In this document: in pieces, positions 17,906 to 27,550 of the stretch
Numbering within the stretch: the stretch's first letter is position 1
Layout: every line of letters begins with the position of its first letter
Source: Chitinophagales bacterium
GTDB taxonomy: Bacteria > Bacteroidota > Bacteroidia > Chitinophagales > JADIYW01
DNA: 64,000 nucleotides
NCBI GenBank assembly: GCA_019694955.1
Contig: JAIBAX010000020.1
Coordinates: 1-64,000 of the forward strand
Direction: 5' to 3'
Notes under the pieces: generated by a model
Databases searched by the model: none
Told to the model about the DNA's origin: nothing
The model's input: the letters and a program-made list of their open reading frames with translations, nothing else
Position numbers and translations under genes: made by a program

Positions 17906-18232
17906 ATGATAAAAAATGCAATTTATTCAGGTATCGGTGTTGCTTCCCTTACTACGAACAAAATCAAAGAATTGGTGGAAGACTTGATTCAAAATGAGCA
18001 GCTTACCAAAGAAGAAGGCAAAAGATTGGTAGATGAGTTCTTACAAAATGCAGAAACCCGTCGTTTAGCATTCCAAAACCAACTCAATGGTTTTATTGAT
18101 GATATGCAAACAAAGATACAAATTCCGGGACGTGAGCAAATTGAAGGATGGGTGGCAAACATCAGCAAGAACATCGAGAATGTTCCTTTCCTACAAGACG
18201 TTATCAAAAGAGATAATGTTTCTCAAAACTAG
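17906..18232 (+). CDS. phasin family-like small protein
   Basis: The 108-residue soluble protein is helical and amphipathic. It starts M-I-K-N-A-I-Y-S-G-I-G-V-A-S-L-T, then K-I-K-E-L-V-E-D-L-I, the acidic E-E-G-K-R-L-V-D-E-F-L segment and later Q-L-N-G-F-I-D-D-M. This layout matches the PhaI/PhaF-type phasin-related family common in Bacteroidota. True phasins coat polyhydroxyalkanoate granules; no PHA synthase gene is in the window, so a granule role is not shown. It is monocistronic, with a good promoter and a clear terminator, suggesting strong independent expression. Confidence 0.75.
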   Translation: MIKNAIYSGIGVASLTTNKIKELVEDLIQNEQLTKEEGKRLVDEFLQNAETRRLAFQNQLNGFIDDMQTKIQIPGREQIEGWVANISKNIENVPFLQDVIKRDNVSQN

Positions 18233-18268
18233 TCAACACACACAGTAAATAGTTAGTTTAGTTTAGGC

Positions 18269-18298
18269 ATCCCGATCATTTAGGTCGGGATTCTTTTT
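18269..18298 (+). terminator. rho-independent terminator of the phasin-like gene
   Basis: A 7-bp stem ATCCCGA / TCGGGAT with a 9-base loop is followed by TCTTTTTT, 36 bases after the stop codon. Confidence 0.85.
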
Positions 18299-18328
18299 TA
18301 CAAGTAAGAAGAAATTCTATACCTCACT

Positions 18329-18748
18329 TTAAGCTTCATTATATGGATGTTCCCACCGTATGTATATTTGTGAGCAGATGACACAACCTTTGGTATGGAA
18401 TTTATCTCTACCGCAAATATTAAAAACGAACCCTATATACTTCTTTTCCTCTGTAACTTCAATTCCTTCCAAATCAATCATTGCTGTCGTCTCTTCATCC
18501 TCGAGTAGAAAAAGTTGATTTTCATGCCATGCATCCGGCCATTCTTCTTTTGATCCGATATTGGTATAAAGCAAATCTCTGAACTCTATGTGTACATTCA
18601 CATAATAACCAAAATCAAAACTTCCCTGAATATACAAGCAATGGGAATCTTTAGAATACACCCGGAAAGAGTAGCCCCGATTCAACAACCGTTGATTAAA
18701 TAGTGCCAGCCCTTGCCGTATCGATTCAATATCTTCGTAAACAGGCAT
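18329..18748 (-). CDS. hypothetical protein, 139 aa
   Basis: I do not recognise the family. The product is soluble with no signal peptide, starts M-P-V-Y-E-D-I-E-S-I-R-Q-G, and alternates aromatic and acidic residues through the middle (F-D-F-G-Y-Y-V-N-V-H-I-E-F). A Cys pair is split (I-C-G-R-D-K... then C-V-I-C) near residues 110-125, with two His close by, so zinc binding is possible. The composition and good ATG support a real gene. It sits between the phasin terminator and an unannotated AT-rich stretch, on its own transcript. Confidence 0.6.
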   Translation of the reverse strand: MPVYEDIESIRQGLALFNQRLLNRGYSFRVYSKDSHCLYIQGSFDFGYYVNVHIEFRDLLYTNIGSKEEWPDAWHENQLFLLEDEETTAMIDLEGIEVTEEKKYIGFVFNICGRDKFHTKGCVICSQIYIRWEHPYNEA

Positions 18749-19084
18749 AAATCAGAATTACATGCAATAATAAACGAAATTTATAAAAATGATGGATTGA
18801 TTTCAAACATATTTTTTAGAGCAATTTTCAACAAGCGATCTTTTCTCCAATAAAATTCGTTCCAAAACTGCGATTTTAGAAAATGTTGGAGTAGAAGAAC
18901 TGTATAGATTGTAATCCTATTTTTGGCTATTTTTGCAATTGTTGGTTTTCCATCTCTCCCGTCCGAGTATAAGTAGAAAAGCGTGAATTGTATTGCCTAT
19001 ATTTTGTGAGGGTTAATTGTTTGGGCTAAAGATTGGTTTGACTAGTGAAGGTCACCTATTGAATTGTAAATTTAAAAGAATGCT
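18749..19084. other. AT-rich intergenic stretch, no gene seen
   Basis: About 340 bases with no plausible reading frame, RNA gene or repeat that I can identify. It separates the hypothetical gene on the minus strand from the broken membrane-protein gene. Confidence 0.6.
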
Positions 19085-19509
19085 GTGAAAAGATTTTTAG
19101 AACTATTTTTCTTTCTTTCCAATTATGAAAGAATTAAAGGAATAAAAGTATTTAGAGAACATACGAAAGAGTATGTCAGTGTTTTTACTAATTACAATGG
19201 AGCAATTCTTAGTGTGCAAATGTTAATTTTAGCGCCAATTATGGATGGTTTGTGTAGAATTTTTACTAAGAAAGATATACTAGTCTTAATACAAGAATCA
19301 AATCCCATACCCTTTTTTTAGTGCTACTTATATTTATTATTTTGATGATATTTAATGGATGGTATTTCAAAGAAGATAGAATATTTTTACTTTATGAAAA
19401 GTATATGAGTATTCGCAAACTCAATAGTAAGATGAATAGAATTCTACTGATATTTACTATCTATATATTCCTCATAATTATAAACATATTGTATTTTAAA
19501 ATCATTTGA
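19085..19509 (+). pseudogene. small membrane protein gene, frameshifted at a T-run
   Basis: Two adjacent frames (19085-19321 and 19321-19509) become one protein of about 141 residues if one T is added to the seven-T run at 19313-19319: ...N-P-I-P-F-F then L-V-L-L-I-F-I-I-L-M-I-F-N-G-W-Y-F. The join falls in the middle of a membrane segment, and the result has the plan of a common Bacteroidota family of 140-150 residue proteins with three to four helices, including the N-G-W-Y-F-K-x-x-R turn and a C-terminal helix. The first start could be GTG or ATG near 19082-19085. Sequencing error in a homopolymer is as likely as a real mutation. Function unknown. Confidence 0.55.
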
Positions 19510-19727
19510 AGTGATCTAATTTTTAATAACTTGTTGCTGACAATATAAGTTTTTAACTTGAGTACACTTCATCTGTTTATCATACGCCTGACAGCTTCTA
19601 TTGCCTTCGAAACTCCGGCTTTCACTTATACTTCTTACCCTAACCCTAATTTCCAACTTAAAGATTACTCATTTACTAAATTTTGTAACACTTTAATACC
19701 AAAACTCCCGTATTTTTGGAAAATCTT

Positions 19728-22571
19728 ATGGAAACGGAACTACCAGTCATTCAAGAACAAGACATTACACATATCAATGTGTTGGGCGCACGTGTGCACA
19801 ACTTAAAGAATATTGATGTGCATATTCCCCGCAATCAATTAGTGGTTATCACAGGATTAAGTGGTAGTGGAAAATCATCGTTGGCATTCGATACTATTTT
19901 TGCTGAAGGACAAAGGCGCTATCTCGAAACCTTTGGCACCTATGCACGGCAATTTCTGGGTAATCTTGAACGCCCCGATGTGGATCAGATCACAGGATTA
20001 AGCCCGGTAATTTCCATCGAACAAAAGACCACCAGCAAAAGTCCACGTTCTACGGTAGGCACCACAACAGAAATCTATGACTTTCTACGCTTGATGTACG
20101 CACGTACCGGAGAAGCGTACTCCTATAATACCGGCAAAAAAATGGTCAAATTCAGTGAAGACCAGATAGTTGAGCAGGTAATGGAGCAATTTTCTGGGAA
20201 AAAAATATCCATACTTGCACCCGTTGTCAGAGGGCGAAAAGGGCATTACAGAGAGTTGTTTGAAAAAATCAGGAAACAAGGATACCTAAAAGTAAGGGTC
20301 GATGGAGATATCATCGACATCCAACCAAAATTACAATTGGATCGCTATAAAATTCATGACATAGAAATAGTCATAGATAGGCTTTTAGTGGAAGATAAAG
20401 ACTTGCAAAGAATCAGGATCTCCTTAAAAATGGCATTAGATGAAGGTCAAGATTTAATATTCATTCTCGAGAACGACAGCAATGAGACATATACGTTTAG
20501 CAAACAATTAATGTGCCCGGAAACCGGACTCTCCTATGAAGAGCCCTCGCCCAATACATTTTCTTTCAACTCCCCTTATGGGGCATGTCCTTCCTGCAAT
20601 GGGCTTGGTTTCGTATTTAAACCTGACATGGATAAAATCATTCCCAACGATACACTTAACATTCATGATGGTGGTCTCGCCCCTATTGGTACATATAAAA
20701 GCAATATCACCTTTCAGTTGATAGAAAAAATTCTACAAAAGAATAAAGAAAACCTGCAAACGCCCATCAGAAGTATCTCCAAGGCGTCCATGGATGCTAT
20801 CTTGTATGGCTCTAGAGAGAAAAGTGAAGTAAAAAGCAGTGAAAAATCCAGTTTACACATCAGCTTTGACGGTATAATCACACAGATACAAAAATCTTAT
20901 GAGACCAATAACTCAGAACCCTTGCGCCGGTGGGCAGAAGAATACATGACCGAAAGTGATTGTGATGCCTGTAAAGGATATCGATTAAAGAAAGAGGCAC
21001 TTTGGTTTCTGCTGGACGATAAGCATATTGGTCATTTAGCAGAAATGGGATTAGATGAGCTGCGCCAATGGTTGGAAGAATTACCCGAAAAACTAACACC
21101 TTCACAACAAACCATTTCACGTGAAATCATTAAAGAATTGCTGTCGAGAGTGGATTTTCTCTTGAATGTCGGGTTGAGTTATCTGAGCCTGTCCCGCCCA
21201 TCTGGGTCGCTTTCCGGTGGTGAATCGCAACGCATACGGTTGGCAACGCAAATAGGTTCTCAGTTGCAAGGTGTCACCTATATCTTGGACGAACCTAGTA
21301 TTGGGCTGCACCAAAGAGATAATCAAAGGCTGATACAATCCTTAAAGTCGCTCAGTGAAATTGGCAATACCGTCCTTGTTGTTGAACACGACAAGGATAT
21401 CATGTTGGCAGCCGATTATATCCTCGACATAGGCCCGGGAGCAGGAGAACATGGTGGCAAAATTGTTGCCCAAGGTACGCCAAAGCACTTCCTACAGCAA
21501 GATACAGAAACTTGTGCATACCTCAACGGCACAAAAGAGATAGCCCTTCCCAAAAAGAGACGCAAAGGAAATGGAAATATCTTGCGCCTAAAAGGTGCTA
21601 AGGGCAATAACCTCAGAAATGTTGATGTACACATCCCTTTGGGTACGCTCACCTGCATAACCGGCGTTTCTGGTAGCGGAAAATCTACCCTTATCAATGA
21701 AACTTTGTACCGAATCTTAAACAAACACTTCTTCAGGGCAGTAGCAAAGCCGATGCCCTATACCGCCATAGAAGGTCTGGAACATTTAGACAAGGTCATA
21801 GAAATTGATCAGGCGCCCATCGGTCGCACACCACGCTCCAACCCTGCTACATACATAGGTGTTTTTGACCAAATACGGAATCTCTTCGCCAGCATCCCTG
21901 AAGCAAAGATACGCGGTTATAAACCGGGACGTTTTTCTTTCAATGTGCAAGGCGGGAGATGTGAGGAATGCGAGGGCGGTGGGATGAAGTTAATAGAAAT
22001 GAACTTCTTACCGGATGTATATGTAGAATGTTCCAAATGCCTTGGCAAGCGATACAATAAGGAAACCTTAGAAATTAAGTATAAAGGAAAATCCATCTCA
22101 GATGTACTGAATATGACCATCGAGCATGCCACAGAATTCTTTGAGCATGTGCCACAGATATACCGTAAAATCAAGACATTGAACGAAGTGGGGTTAGGTT
22201 ATGTGCGCTTGGGGCAATCTGCGACGACACTCTCCGGTGGTGAGGCACAACGTGTGAAGCTATCGGAAGAACTTTCCAAAAAAGATACCGGAAAGACCAT
22301 TTATATATTGGATGAACCTACCACAGGTTTACATTTTGAAGACATAAGAATGCTATTAGAAGTACTCCAGAAGCTCGTTAACAAAGGCAATACCGTTTTA
22401 GTCATTGAACACAATTTAGATGTCGTTAAAGTGGCAGATTATATCGTGGATTTAGGTCCGGAAGGTGGCAGTGGTGGTGGTAGAATCATCGCTACCGGAA
22501 CGCCGGAAGACATTATTAAAAACAAAGACAGCCTGACAGGCAAGTTCTTGAAGTTGGAGATGAAGAAGTGA
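19728..22571 (+). CDS. uvrA: excinuclease ABC subunit A
   Basis: Damage-recognition ATPase of nucleotide excision repair, working with UvrB. The 947 residues from the ATG at 19728 match the normal length; a TTG 12 bases upstream is not needed. First ATPase: Walker A G-L-S-G-S-G-K-S-S (about 43-51) and signature S-L-S-G-G-E-S-Q-R (about 495). Second ATPase: G-V-S-G-S-G-K-S-T (about 644-652), signature T-L-S-G-G-E-A-Q-R, and D-E-P-T-T-G-L-H. The C-terminal zinc module C-E-E-C...C-S-K-C is complete (about 744-771). The first zinc module keeps G-A-C-P-S-C but its first half is C-P-E-T instead of C-x-x-C. D-C-D-A-C lies in the insertion domain. Convergent with the LRR protein gene. Confidence 0.97.
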   Translation: METELPVIQEQDITHINVLGARVHNLKNIDVHIPRNQLVVITGLSGSGKSSLAFDTIFAEGQRRYLETFGTYARQFLGNLERPDVDQITGLSPVISIEQKTTSKSPRSTVGTTTEIYDFLRLMYARTGEAYSYNTGKKMVKFSEDQIVEQVMEQFSGKKISILAPVVRGRKGHYRELFEKIRKQGYLKVRVDGDIIDIQPKLQLDRYKIHDIEIVIDRLLVEDKDLQRIRISLKMALDEGQDLIFILENDSNETYTFSKQLMCPETGLSYEEPSPNTFSFNSPYGACPSCNGLGFVFKPDMDKIIPNDTLNIHDGGLAPIGTYKSNITFQLIEKILQKNKENLQTPIRSISKASMDAILYGSREKSEVKSSEKSSLHISFDGIITQIQKSYETNNSEPLRRWAEEYMTESDCDACKGYRLKKEALWFLLDDKHIGHLAEMGLDELRQWLEELPEKLTPSQQTISREIIKELLSRVDFLLNVGLSYLSLSRPSGSLSGGESQRIRLATQIGSQLQGVTYILDEPSIGLHQRDNQRLIQSLKSLSEIGNTVLVVEHDKDIMLAADYILDIGPGAGEHGGKIVAQGTPKHFLQQDTETCAYLNGTKEIALPKKRRKGNGNILRLKGAKGNNLRNVDVHIPLGTLTCITGVSGSGKSTLINETLYRILNKHFFRAVAKPMPYTAIEGLEHLDKVIEIDQAPIGRTPRSNPATYIGVFDQIRNLFASIPEAKIRGYKPGRFSFNVQGGRCEECEGGGMKLIEMNFLPDVYVECSKCLGKRYNKETLEIKYKGKSISDVLNMTIEHATEFFEHVPQIYRKIKTLNEVGLGYVRLGQSATTLSGGEAQRVKLSEELSKKDTGKTIYILDEPTTGLHFEDIRMLLEVLQKLVNKGNTVLVIEHNLDVVKVADYIVDLGPEGGSGGGRIIATGTPEDIIKNKDSLTGKFLKLEMKK

Positions 22572-22599
22572 GCATCTTCATATTAATGTCTTACTTTAA

Positions 22600-25206
22600 T
22601 TACATCTTGATTAGTTTTGCAGTAGACACCCTACCTCCTATTTCTACGGTAATAAAGTAATTTCCCGCAGGTAATTGCTCAATATCTAGATCCAAGGTTT
22701 TTGTATTATCGTAAATGGCAGCAGTTTCAATAATCCTTCCATAGATATCACTCAATAAATATCTTCCAATCCCAGTATACGGCAGTTCAATTCTTATGGT
22801 ACTCTTCGAAGGGTTGGGAAATAACTTAAAATTAAGCAGTGCATTATCAGCAATTGTTGTTAAAACTTTCACAACTGTTTCTACTGTATTTGTTTTTACA
22901 GGTGCATTATAGTCAAAGAAAATATCCGCATTATTCTTGATTTTCACATCCGTCACTAATCCTTCTTTAGCCTGGATTGAGAATTGAATCAAGCCATGAG
23001 ATAGTGGTTCGTTTCGACCAGAATCTACCAACTGTATATTTGGGAAAGCAAATTCAATGATATTTTTTTCTCTAAGCAATAGTTGATAAGGGTGGCTTGC
23101 CTGAATAACTTTTATGGTATTAATATCAAGGTTATCCTCAATGACATCTCTTACAACAACAGTAAATGCTGTATCATTACCCGTATTTTGGAAGCGAATA
23201 GTATATAATAGCTTATCTTTTTCGGCATCATAACCAAAAGGAAGCCGCTCTTTATTTACTAATTTATCATTAGGATCAAACGAGCCAGTAACCGATTGAT
23301 TCCATATGAAATAATTATCCAATGGAGTAGTGTCCCCCAACATTCCTGACACCCAACCTTCAAAGAGCAACTCAGTGCCTAAAACCTCATTTTCAGGAAC
23401 TTGCAATTCAACAGTAATATTTTGCTGTCCTTGAAAATCAATAGAGAGATTTTCCCAAAACAAGGTATCATTAAGTATTTTAGTAGGAGTTAAAGAAGTT
23501 GACAATACATTATAATTTGTAGGTATCTTCAATTTAGCAATTATATTATCTTGATTAATCGTTCCTTCATTTTTAATATTTGCGAATATAAAAGTATTAT
23601 ATCCAGGTCGAGCATTTAATGATGCTAAATGTATATTTAAATCTTTTATATTAGATTCAAATTGAATGCCAAAATTATAACTTCCCAATACCATACCTAA
23701 GTTTAAAGGGGTAAGTGAAAAGGTTTCTGGAGAATTAGCATATTTATATGTCGGAATACATCTCCAAAGATTATTGACTCCTGTATCCAGTTTTACAATA
23801 TAACCTCCAAAAGAATTACTACTACTTATCCAATGATTAGGTTCTACTTCTATAATTTGTTCTTTTAATACCCTCTCTGTTAATGAGTCATATACTCCAT
23901 TCAAATTAACATCATGAAAAACAATTCCTTTAGCGAAAGGGGTTACTTGACATATTTCTGAAGGATCAGTACAAACATCAGGTATAGGAAAAGGAAAAAT
24001 TGTTGCATTCGGATTAATATCATTGGGCAAACAAGTAACATTTGTTTCTGAAAAAACCAATCGACTCATATAATAAGGTAAAATTGGGAGACATTGCAAA
24101 AATTCATTACAACAACATTGAAGTACTTTTAAGTCATTAGGGAGAGACGGCAATTCAGAAAGTAAATTCTTATTAAGAGACAGATATTCTAACGTGGAAG
24201 GCAAGGGTGGTAGGAACAAAATCTGGTTAAAATTTAAATTGAGATAAACCAAACTATCGGGTATGGCAGGTATTGAAACCAAATTATTCCTATCAGCCCA
24301 AAGTCTTTGCAATGATTTTGGGAGATTACTAATAAAACTAATATTGTTATCAGTACAGGAAATTTCAAAAATTCTATCCGGCAAAGCAGTCAATTCCTTT
24401 ATCTTATTATCTTCACATTTCAATACTTCAAGCTTTGACGGTAGTTCGGGAAGTATTTCAATATTATTACCAGCACAGTCTAACCATTTTAATTCATTTG
24501 GCAATGCCGTCAACTCATTAATATTATTTCTATAACAACTTAAAAATGTCATTTTTAAAGGCAAAACGGGAAGTTGACTGATGTGATTATCAGAACAAGA
24601 TAAGTAATGCAAATTACTAGGCAATGGAGGAAGAAAGCTTAATTTATTTGAATTACAAGACAAATATATTAAACTATCATTTAATAAAGGGAGGCTATCC
24701 AATAAATTAACATCACATACAAGCTCTTTAAGTGTTTTTGGTAATGGTTCAAGTTTATCAATAATATTATTCGAGCAATGCAATTCTACCAAACTATCAG
24801 GTAAAACAGGTAATTTCTCGATATTATTAAAACTACAATCAAAATATGTTAAATTTGATGGCAAGTCAGGCAGATTATTGAGAAAATTATTATTGCAGTA
24901 GAAATATGTTATATTTTTTGGCAATTCAGGTATATAATCAATCTTATTATACCCAACATATAAAGTTACGAGAGACTTAAAATATTGTATTCCTTCAATG
25001 TTAATAACATTCGTATTAGCAAATGCAATTACATCCTCAGCAAGCACATTGCTACAAGTAGTATCCATTTTATCATTGATATTAAAACATATTGGATATC
25101 GTTCTTTTAGAAAAGCTCTAAAGGCAGTATCTGGAATAGTTACATACTGAGCAAATGTTGACAATAGAAGATGCCATAATGTGATGAATAAGAAAAGTTT
25201 TTTCAT
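22600..25206 (-). CDS. secreted leucine-rich-repeat protein with T9SS sorting domain
   Basis: The 868-residue product has a signal peptide (M-K-K-L-F-L-F-I-T..., cleavage near F-A-Q). Residues about 85-370 hold 14 tandem 20-residue leucine-rich repeats of the form L-P-x-L-P-x-x-L-x-x-L-x-C-x-x-N-x-I, with Cys at the same position in most repeats, like the short LRRs of YopM/IpaH type proteins. Next comes a region with D-V-N-L-N-G-V-Y-D (calcium-type loop), a beta-sandwich DUF11/DUF7619-like domain around F-D-P-N-D-K-L and Y-T-I-R-F-Q-N-T-G, and a C-terminal T9SS type A sorting domain (L-F-P-N-P-S-K-S-T...L-P-A-G-N-Y-F-I). Probably cell-surface and binding; target unknown. The ATG at 25206 gives the signal peptide. 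Confidence 0.88.
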   Translation of the reverse strand: MKKLFLFITLWHLLLSTFAQYVTIPDTAFRAFLKERYPICFNINDKMDTTCSNVLAEDVIAFANTNVINIEGIQYFKSLVTLYVGYNKIDYIPELPKNITYFYCNNNFLNNLPDLPSNLTYFDCSFNNIEKLPVLPDSLVELHCSNNIIDKLEPLPKTLKELVCDVNLLDSLPLLNDSLIYLSCNSNKLSFLPPLPSNLHYLSCSDNHISQLPVLPLKMTFLSCYRNNINELTALPNELKWLDCAGNNIEILPELPSKLEVLKCEDNKIKELTALPDRIFEISCTDNNISFISNLPKSLQRLWADRNNLVSIPAIPDSLVYLNLNFNQILFLPPLPSTLEYLSLNKNLLSELPSLPNDLKVLQCCCNEFLQCLPILPYYMSRLVFSETNVTCLPNDINPNATIFPFPIPDVCTDPSEICQVTPFAKGIVFHDVNLNGVYDSLTERVLKEQIIEVEPNHWISSSNSFGGYIVKLDTGVNNLWRCIPTYKYANSPETFSLTPLNLGMVLGSYNFGIQFESNIKDLNIHLASLNARPGYNTFIFANIKNEGTINQDNIIAKLKIPTNYNVLSTSLTPTKILNDTLFWENLSIDFQGQQNITVELQVPENEVLGTELLFEGWVSGMLGDTTPLDNYFIWNQSVTGSFDPNDKLVNKERLPFGYDAEKDKLLYTIRFQNTGNDTAFTVVVRDVIEDNLDINTIKVIQASHPYQLLLREKNIIEFAFPNIQLVDSGRNEPLSHGLIQFSIQAKEGLVTDVKIKNNADIFFDYNAPVKTNTVETVVKVLTTIADNALLNFKLFPNPSKSTIRIELPYTGIGRYLLSDIYGRIIETAAIYDNTKTLDLDIEQLPAGNYFITVEIGGRVSTAKLIKM

Positions 25207-25710
25207 AAAATGGAGATTTAGAATTTTAATATATAATGACAATTTAAGTAATAAAAATAAATATTCAATTCAAAAGCATGGAAAAAAGTATAATACAAAT
25301 CATTTTTTTAGTCATTTTTAAATTTATATGTCAAAAGTAAATCAAAAACCCTCAAAATAAATATCATTTTTAACACATTTGTTATATTTACTTATTATAA
25401 AAAATCAATAAAAAAATATTATTTTATGATAATCAAATAGATACAAAAAAATAATTTATATAAAAAGAAGATTTGTTGGTATAAACATTAGAAAATAATT
25501 TTTTTAATGTACAACCTCATATAATATTAGATTTGGAAATGACCTATATATCAAAATACAAAAATGATGTTGGCAGCATCAGTCGCCAGATTGCATCCCT
25601 TTAAAAACGCATCAATAAGTTTTTCTGCACTGAACATAATTTAATATTCATTTCTCCAATTATATACTATTTTTATCCCACACAATTTTTGATTAAATAC
25701 GGCAAGCGTT
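25207..25710. other. very AT-rich intergenic stretch, no gene seen
   Basis: About 500 bases between divergent genes with long A and T runs and no reading frame of note. It should contain promoters for both neighbours, but I see no TAnnTTTG box at a convincing distance from either start. Confidence 0.6.
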
Positions 25711-27510
25711 ATGAGTTTGGATCCTTTTGAGGTTTATGTAGCACCCGATACCAGATATTTTAAAACAAAAGATGAATTTGACAAAGCCATCAGCAAAGAT
25801 TTTATCTTGCATGCAAATAAAACCTTGGCAAAAGGTGAGCATTTTTTCGTAGGATTATCTCATGGAAAATCTCCCTCTGGAGCATATCAGTATATCATTG
25901 AGCATTATACAAAAATCACTAAACCTGAAAATATTCGCTATACCTTTGTAAACACCCCGCTCGTTACGCAAGAAGGTCTTTCCGATGTTTTTGACGCAAG
26001 AGTTTTCTTACTGACCTTATTAAAAAAGGGGTATATTTCCAAACACCAGATACTTGGTAGGAACTTTAAGGAAGAGGAAGCAGATGACTATTGTACAGAA
26101 ATCAATCTCCTTATCAGCAGTTACCTGAAGGAACATAAAAAAACAGGCTTTGATTATGCATTTCTAGCCTCCAATCCTGATGGAAGGGTGGCAGGAATAG
26201 AAAGAAACTCTAAGGCTTTCAGTTCCAATGAAGTTGCCATATCCGTTATAGTGAAGAAGCAAAAAGAAATCACTGTCACCCCATTCTTTTTAAAGAAATC
26301 AGCAAGGATTGCCTTTCTGGCAACAAAGTCAGACAAAAGAAGACCCTTGGCATGGCTATACTCCATTTGGGGCAAAGAAGATGAAAGCCCCAGTTTCTTG
26401 CGTTTTATTGACAATGTACAACAAAAGATGACTGTCTTCATCGATGACCAAGCGTTAACATGGCCACAAATCGAAGTGGAAAGAGAAACGCCTTACGGAG
26501 TCAGTAAGATAAGAATAGATTTGGCAAATTCCTATAAGCCTAACGTAAAAGAAAAATTGCCCGTCATCCTTTTAGTGCATGGCTTTTTAGGATTAAATTC
26601 CTTTGATGCATTGCTAGCCGCTATTCCGTCAACAAAATATATTGCCGCAGCCATGCATTATGGCACCATCCCCAACGATTTACCTGTTAAGGAATACTCG
26701 CAACATGTGATGAAAAATATCGATGCAGTAGTAAGCTTCTTCGGTTCGAAAGGACATCCTGTATACCTCTTTGATCATTCGATGGGCAATATTTATTTTC
26801 TTATGATGGACAGAGAATTTGACAAACTCTCGGGAATAAACACTTATCTAAGAGGAAGAATTGGTGCCAATCCTTTCTTTGGGGAAGAATCCAAGCATGC
26901 TTTACTGGGATTTTTAGACAATGTCATCATACCTTCAGTTTCATTCTTAGAGAAAATCGCCGAAAAAACCGTCTTATTAACGTTTAGAAGTATCCTTCCT
27001 TTAGACACGAAACGTGGGGTGCGCCGTAGAGGTATCAATTTAACAGAAGTACTGATACAAAATGAATCCAAAAGGACAGACGCCATTTGGTCGGCAGCTA
27101 AGCAGCGTATAATGTTTCTGATGTCGAACATGGACTCGTTACCTGATTTAAACAGAATACCTATTGAAAATGCGCTAAACAGATTGCCTTCTAAAATTTT
27201 TGCTATTCAAATCAACTCCGCACTGCAAGAATCGAAAGCTTTTGATGAACAAACCGGATTATTGCACACCAGAATTCATAAGATTCCAGTACTCATCTTA
27301 AAAAGCGATAAAGATGGCGTTGCCAAATTTGTTCCACGGCTATATGATTCTGAGAATGCAAAAATAATGGACATCACCAACCGACAGGAAACTGATTTAT
27401 TCCGTGAACACTTATACCACATGGTCAATCCACTATCGACTACCAAAATCATCGATGCGTTTATTACAAAAAGAGAACAGGAATTAAACACAGAAAATTC
27501 ACCTGCCTAA
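25711..27510 (+). CDS. 6-phosphogluconolactonase-like domain fused to alpha/beta hydrolase
   Basis: The 599-residue cytoplasmic protein appears to join two domains. Residues about 15-245 resemble the 6-phosphogluconolactonase/NagB fold: F-F-V-G-L-S-H-G-K-S-P-S-G-A-Y (46-59) for the phosphate loop, and F-L-A-S-N-P-D-G-R-V-A-G-I (151-163) where active enzymes have a G-x-D-G-H-x-A-S motif, so the key His is replaced by Arg159. Residues about 270-590 are an alpha/beta hydrolase: L-L-V-H-G-F-L-G (H290) for the oxyanion region and F-D-H-S-M-G-N (nucleophile Ser357, with Asp in place of the first Gly of GxSxG). A late His such as R-E-H-L-Y-H-M could complete the triad. No signal peptide. The first domain is likely non-catalytic or altered. 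Function unknown. Confidence 0.7.
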   Translation: MSLDPFEVYVAPDTRYFKTKDEFDKAISKDFILHANKTLAKGEHFFVGLSHGKSPSGAYQYIIEHYTKITKPENIRYTFVNTPLVTQEGLSDVFDARVFLLTLLKKGYISKHQILGRNFKEEEADDYCTEINLLISSYLKEHKKTGFDYAFLASNPDGRVAGIERNSKAFSSNEVAISVIVKKQKEITVTPFFLKKSARIAFLATKSDKRRPLAWLYSIWGKEDESPSFLRFIDNVQQKMTVFIDDQALTWPQIEVERETPYGVSKIRIDLANSYKPNVKEKLPVILLVHGFLGLNSFDALLAAIPSTKYIAAAMHYGTIPNDLPVKEYSQHVMKNIDAVVSFFGSKGHPVYLFDHSMGNIYFLMMDREFDKLSGINTYLRGRIGANPFFGEESKHALLGFLDNVIIPSVSFLEKIAEKTVLLTFRSILPLDTKRGVRRRGINLTEVLIQNESKRTDAIWSAAKQRIMFLMSNMDSLPDLNRIPIENALNRLPSKIFAIQINSALQESKAFDEQTGLLHTRIHKIPVLILKSDKDGVAKFVPRLYDSENAKIMDITNRQETDLFREHLYHMVNPLSTTKIIDAFITKREQELNTENSPA

Positions 27511-27533
27511 TGATTCTTTCAGCTACAAAGATG

Positions 27534-27541
27534 TAACTTTG
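27534..27541 (+). promoter_or_regulatory. putative -7 promoter box for the alkaline phosphatase gene
   Basis: TAACTTTG matches TAnnTTTG exactly and ends 9 bases before the first ATG, so the leader would be very short. A TTTC about 15 bases upstream is a poor -33 candidate. Confidence 0.4.
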
Positions 27542-27550
27542 CATAAATAA

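Noticed and set aside
23700-25000. Regular 60-base repeats on the minus strand
   Set aside because: They encode the 20-residue leucine-rich repeats of the secreted LRR protein.
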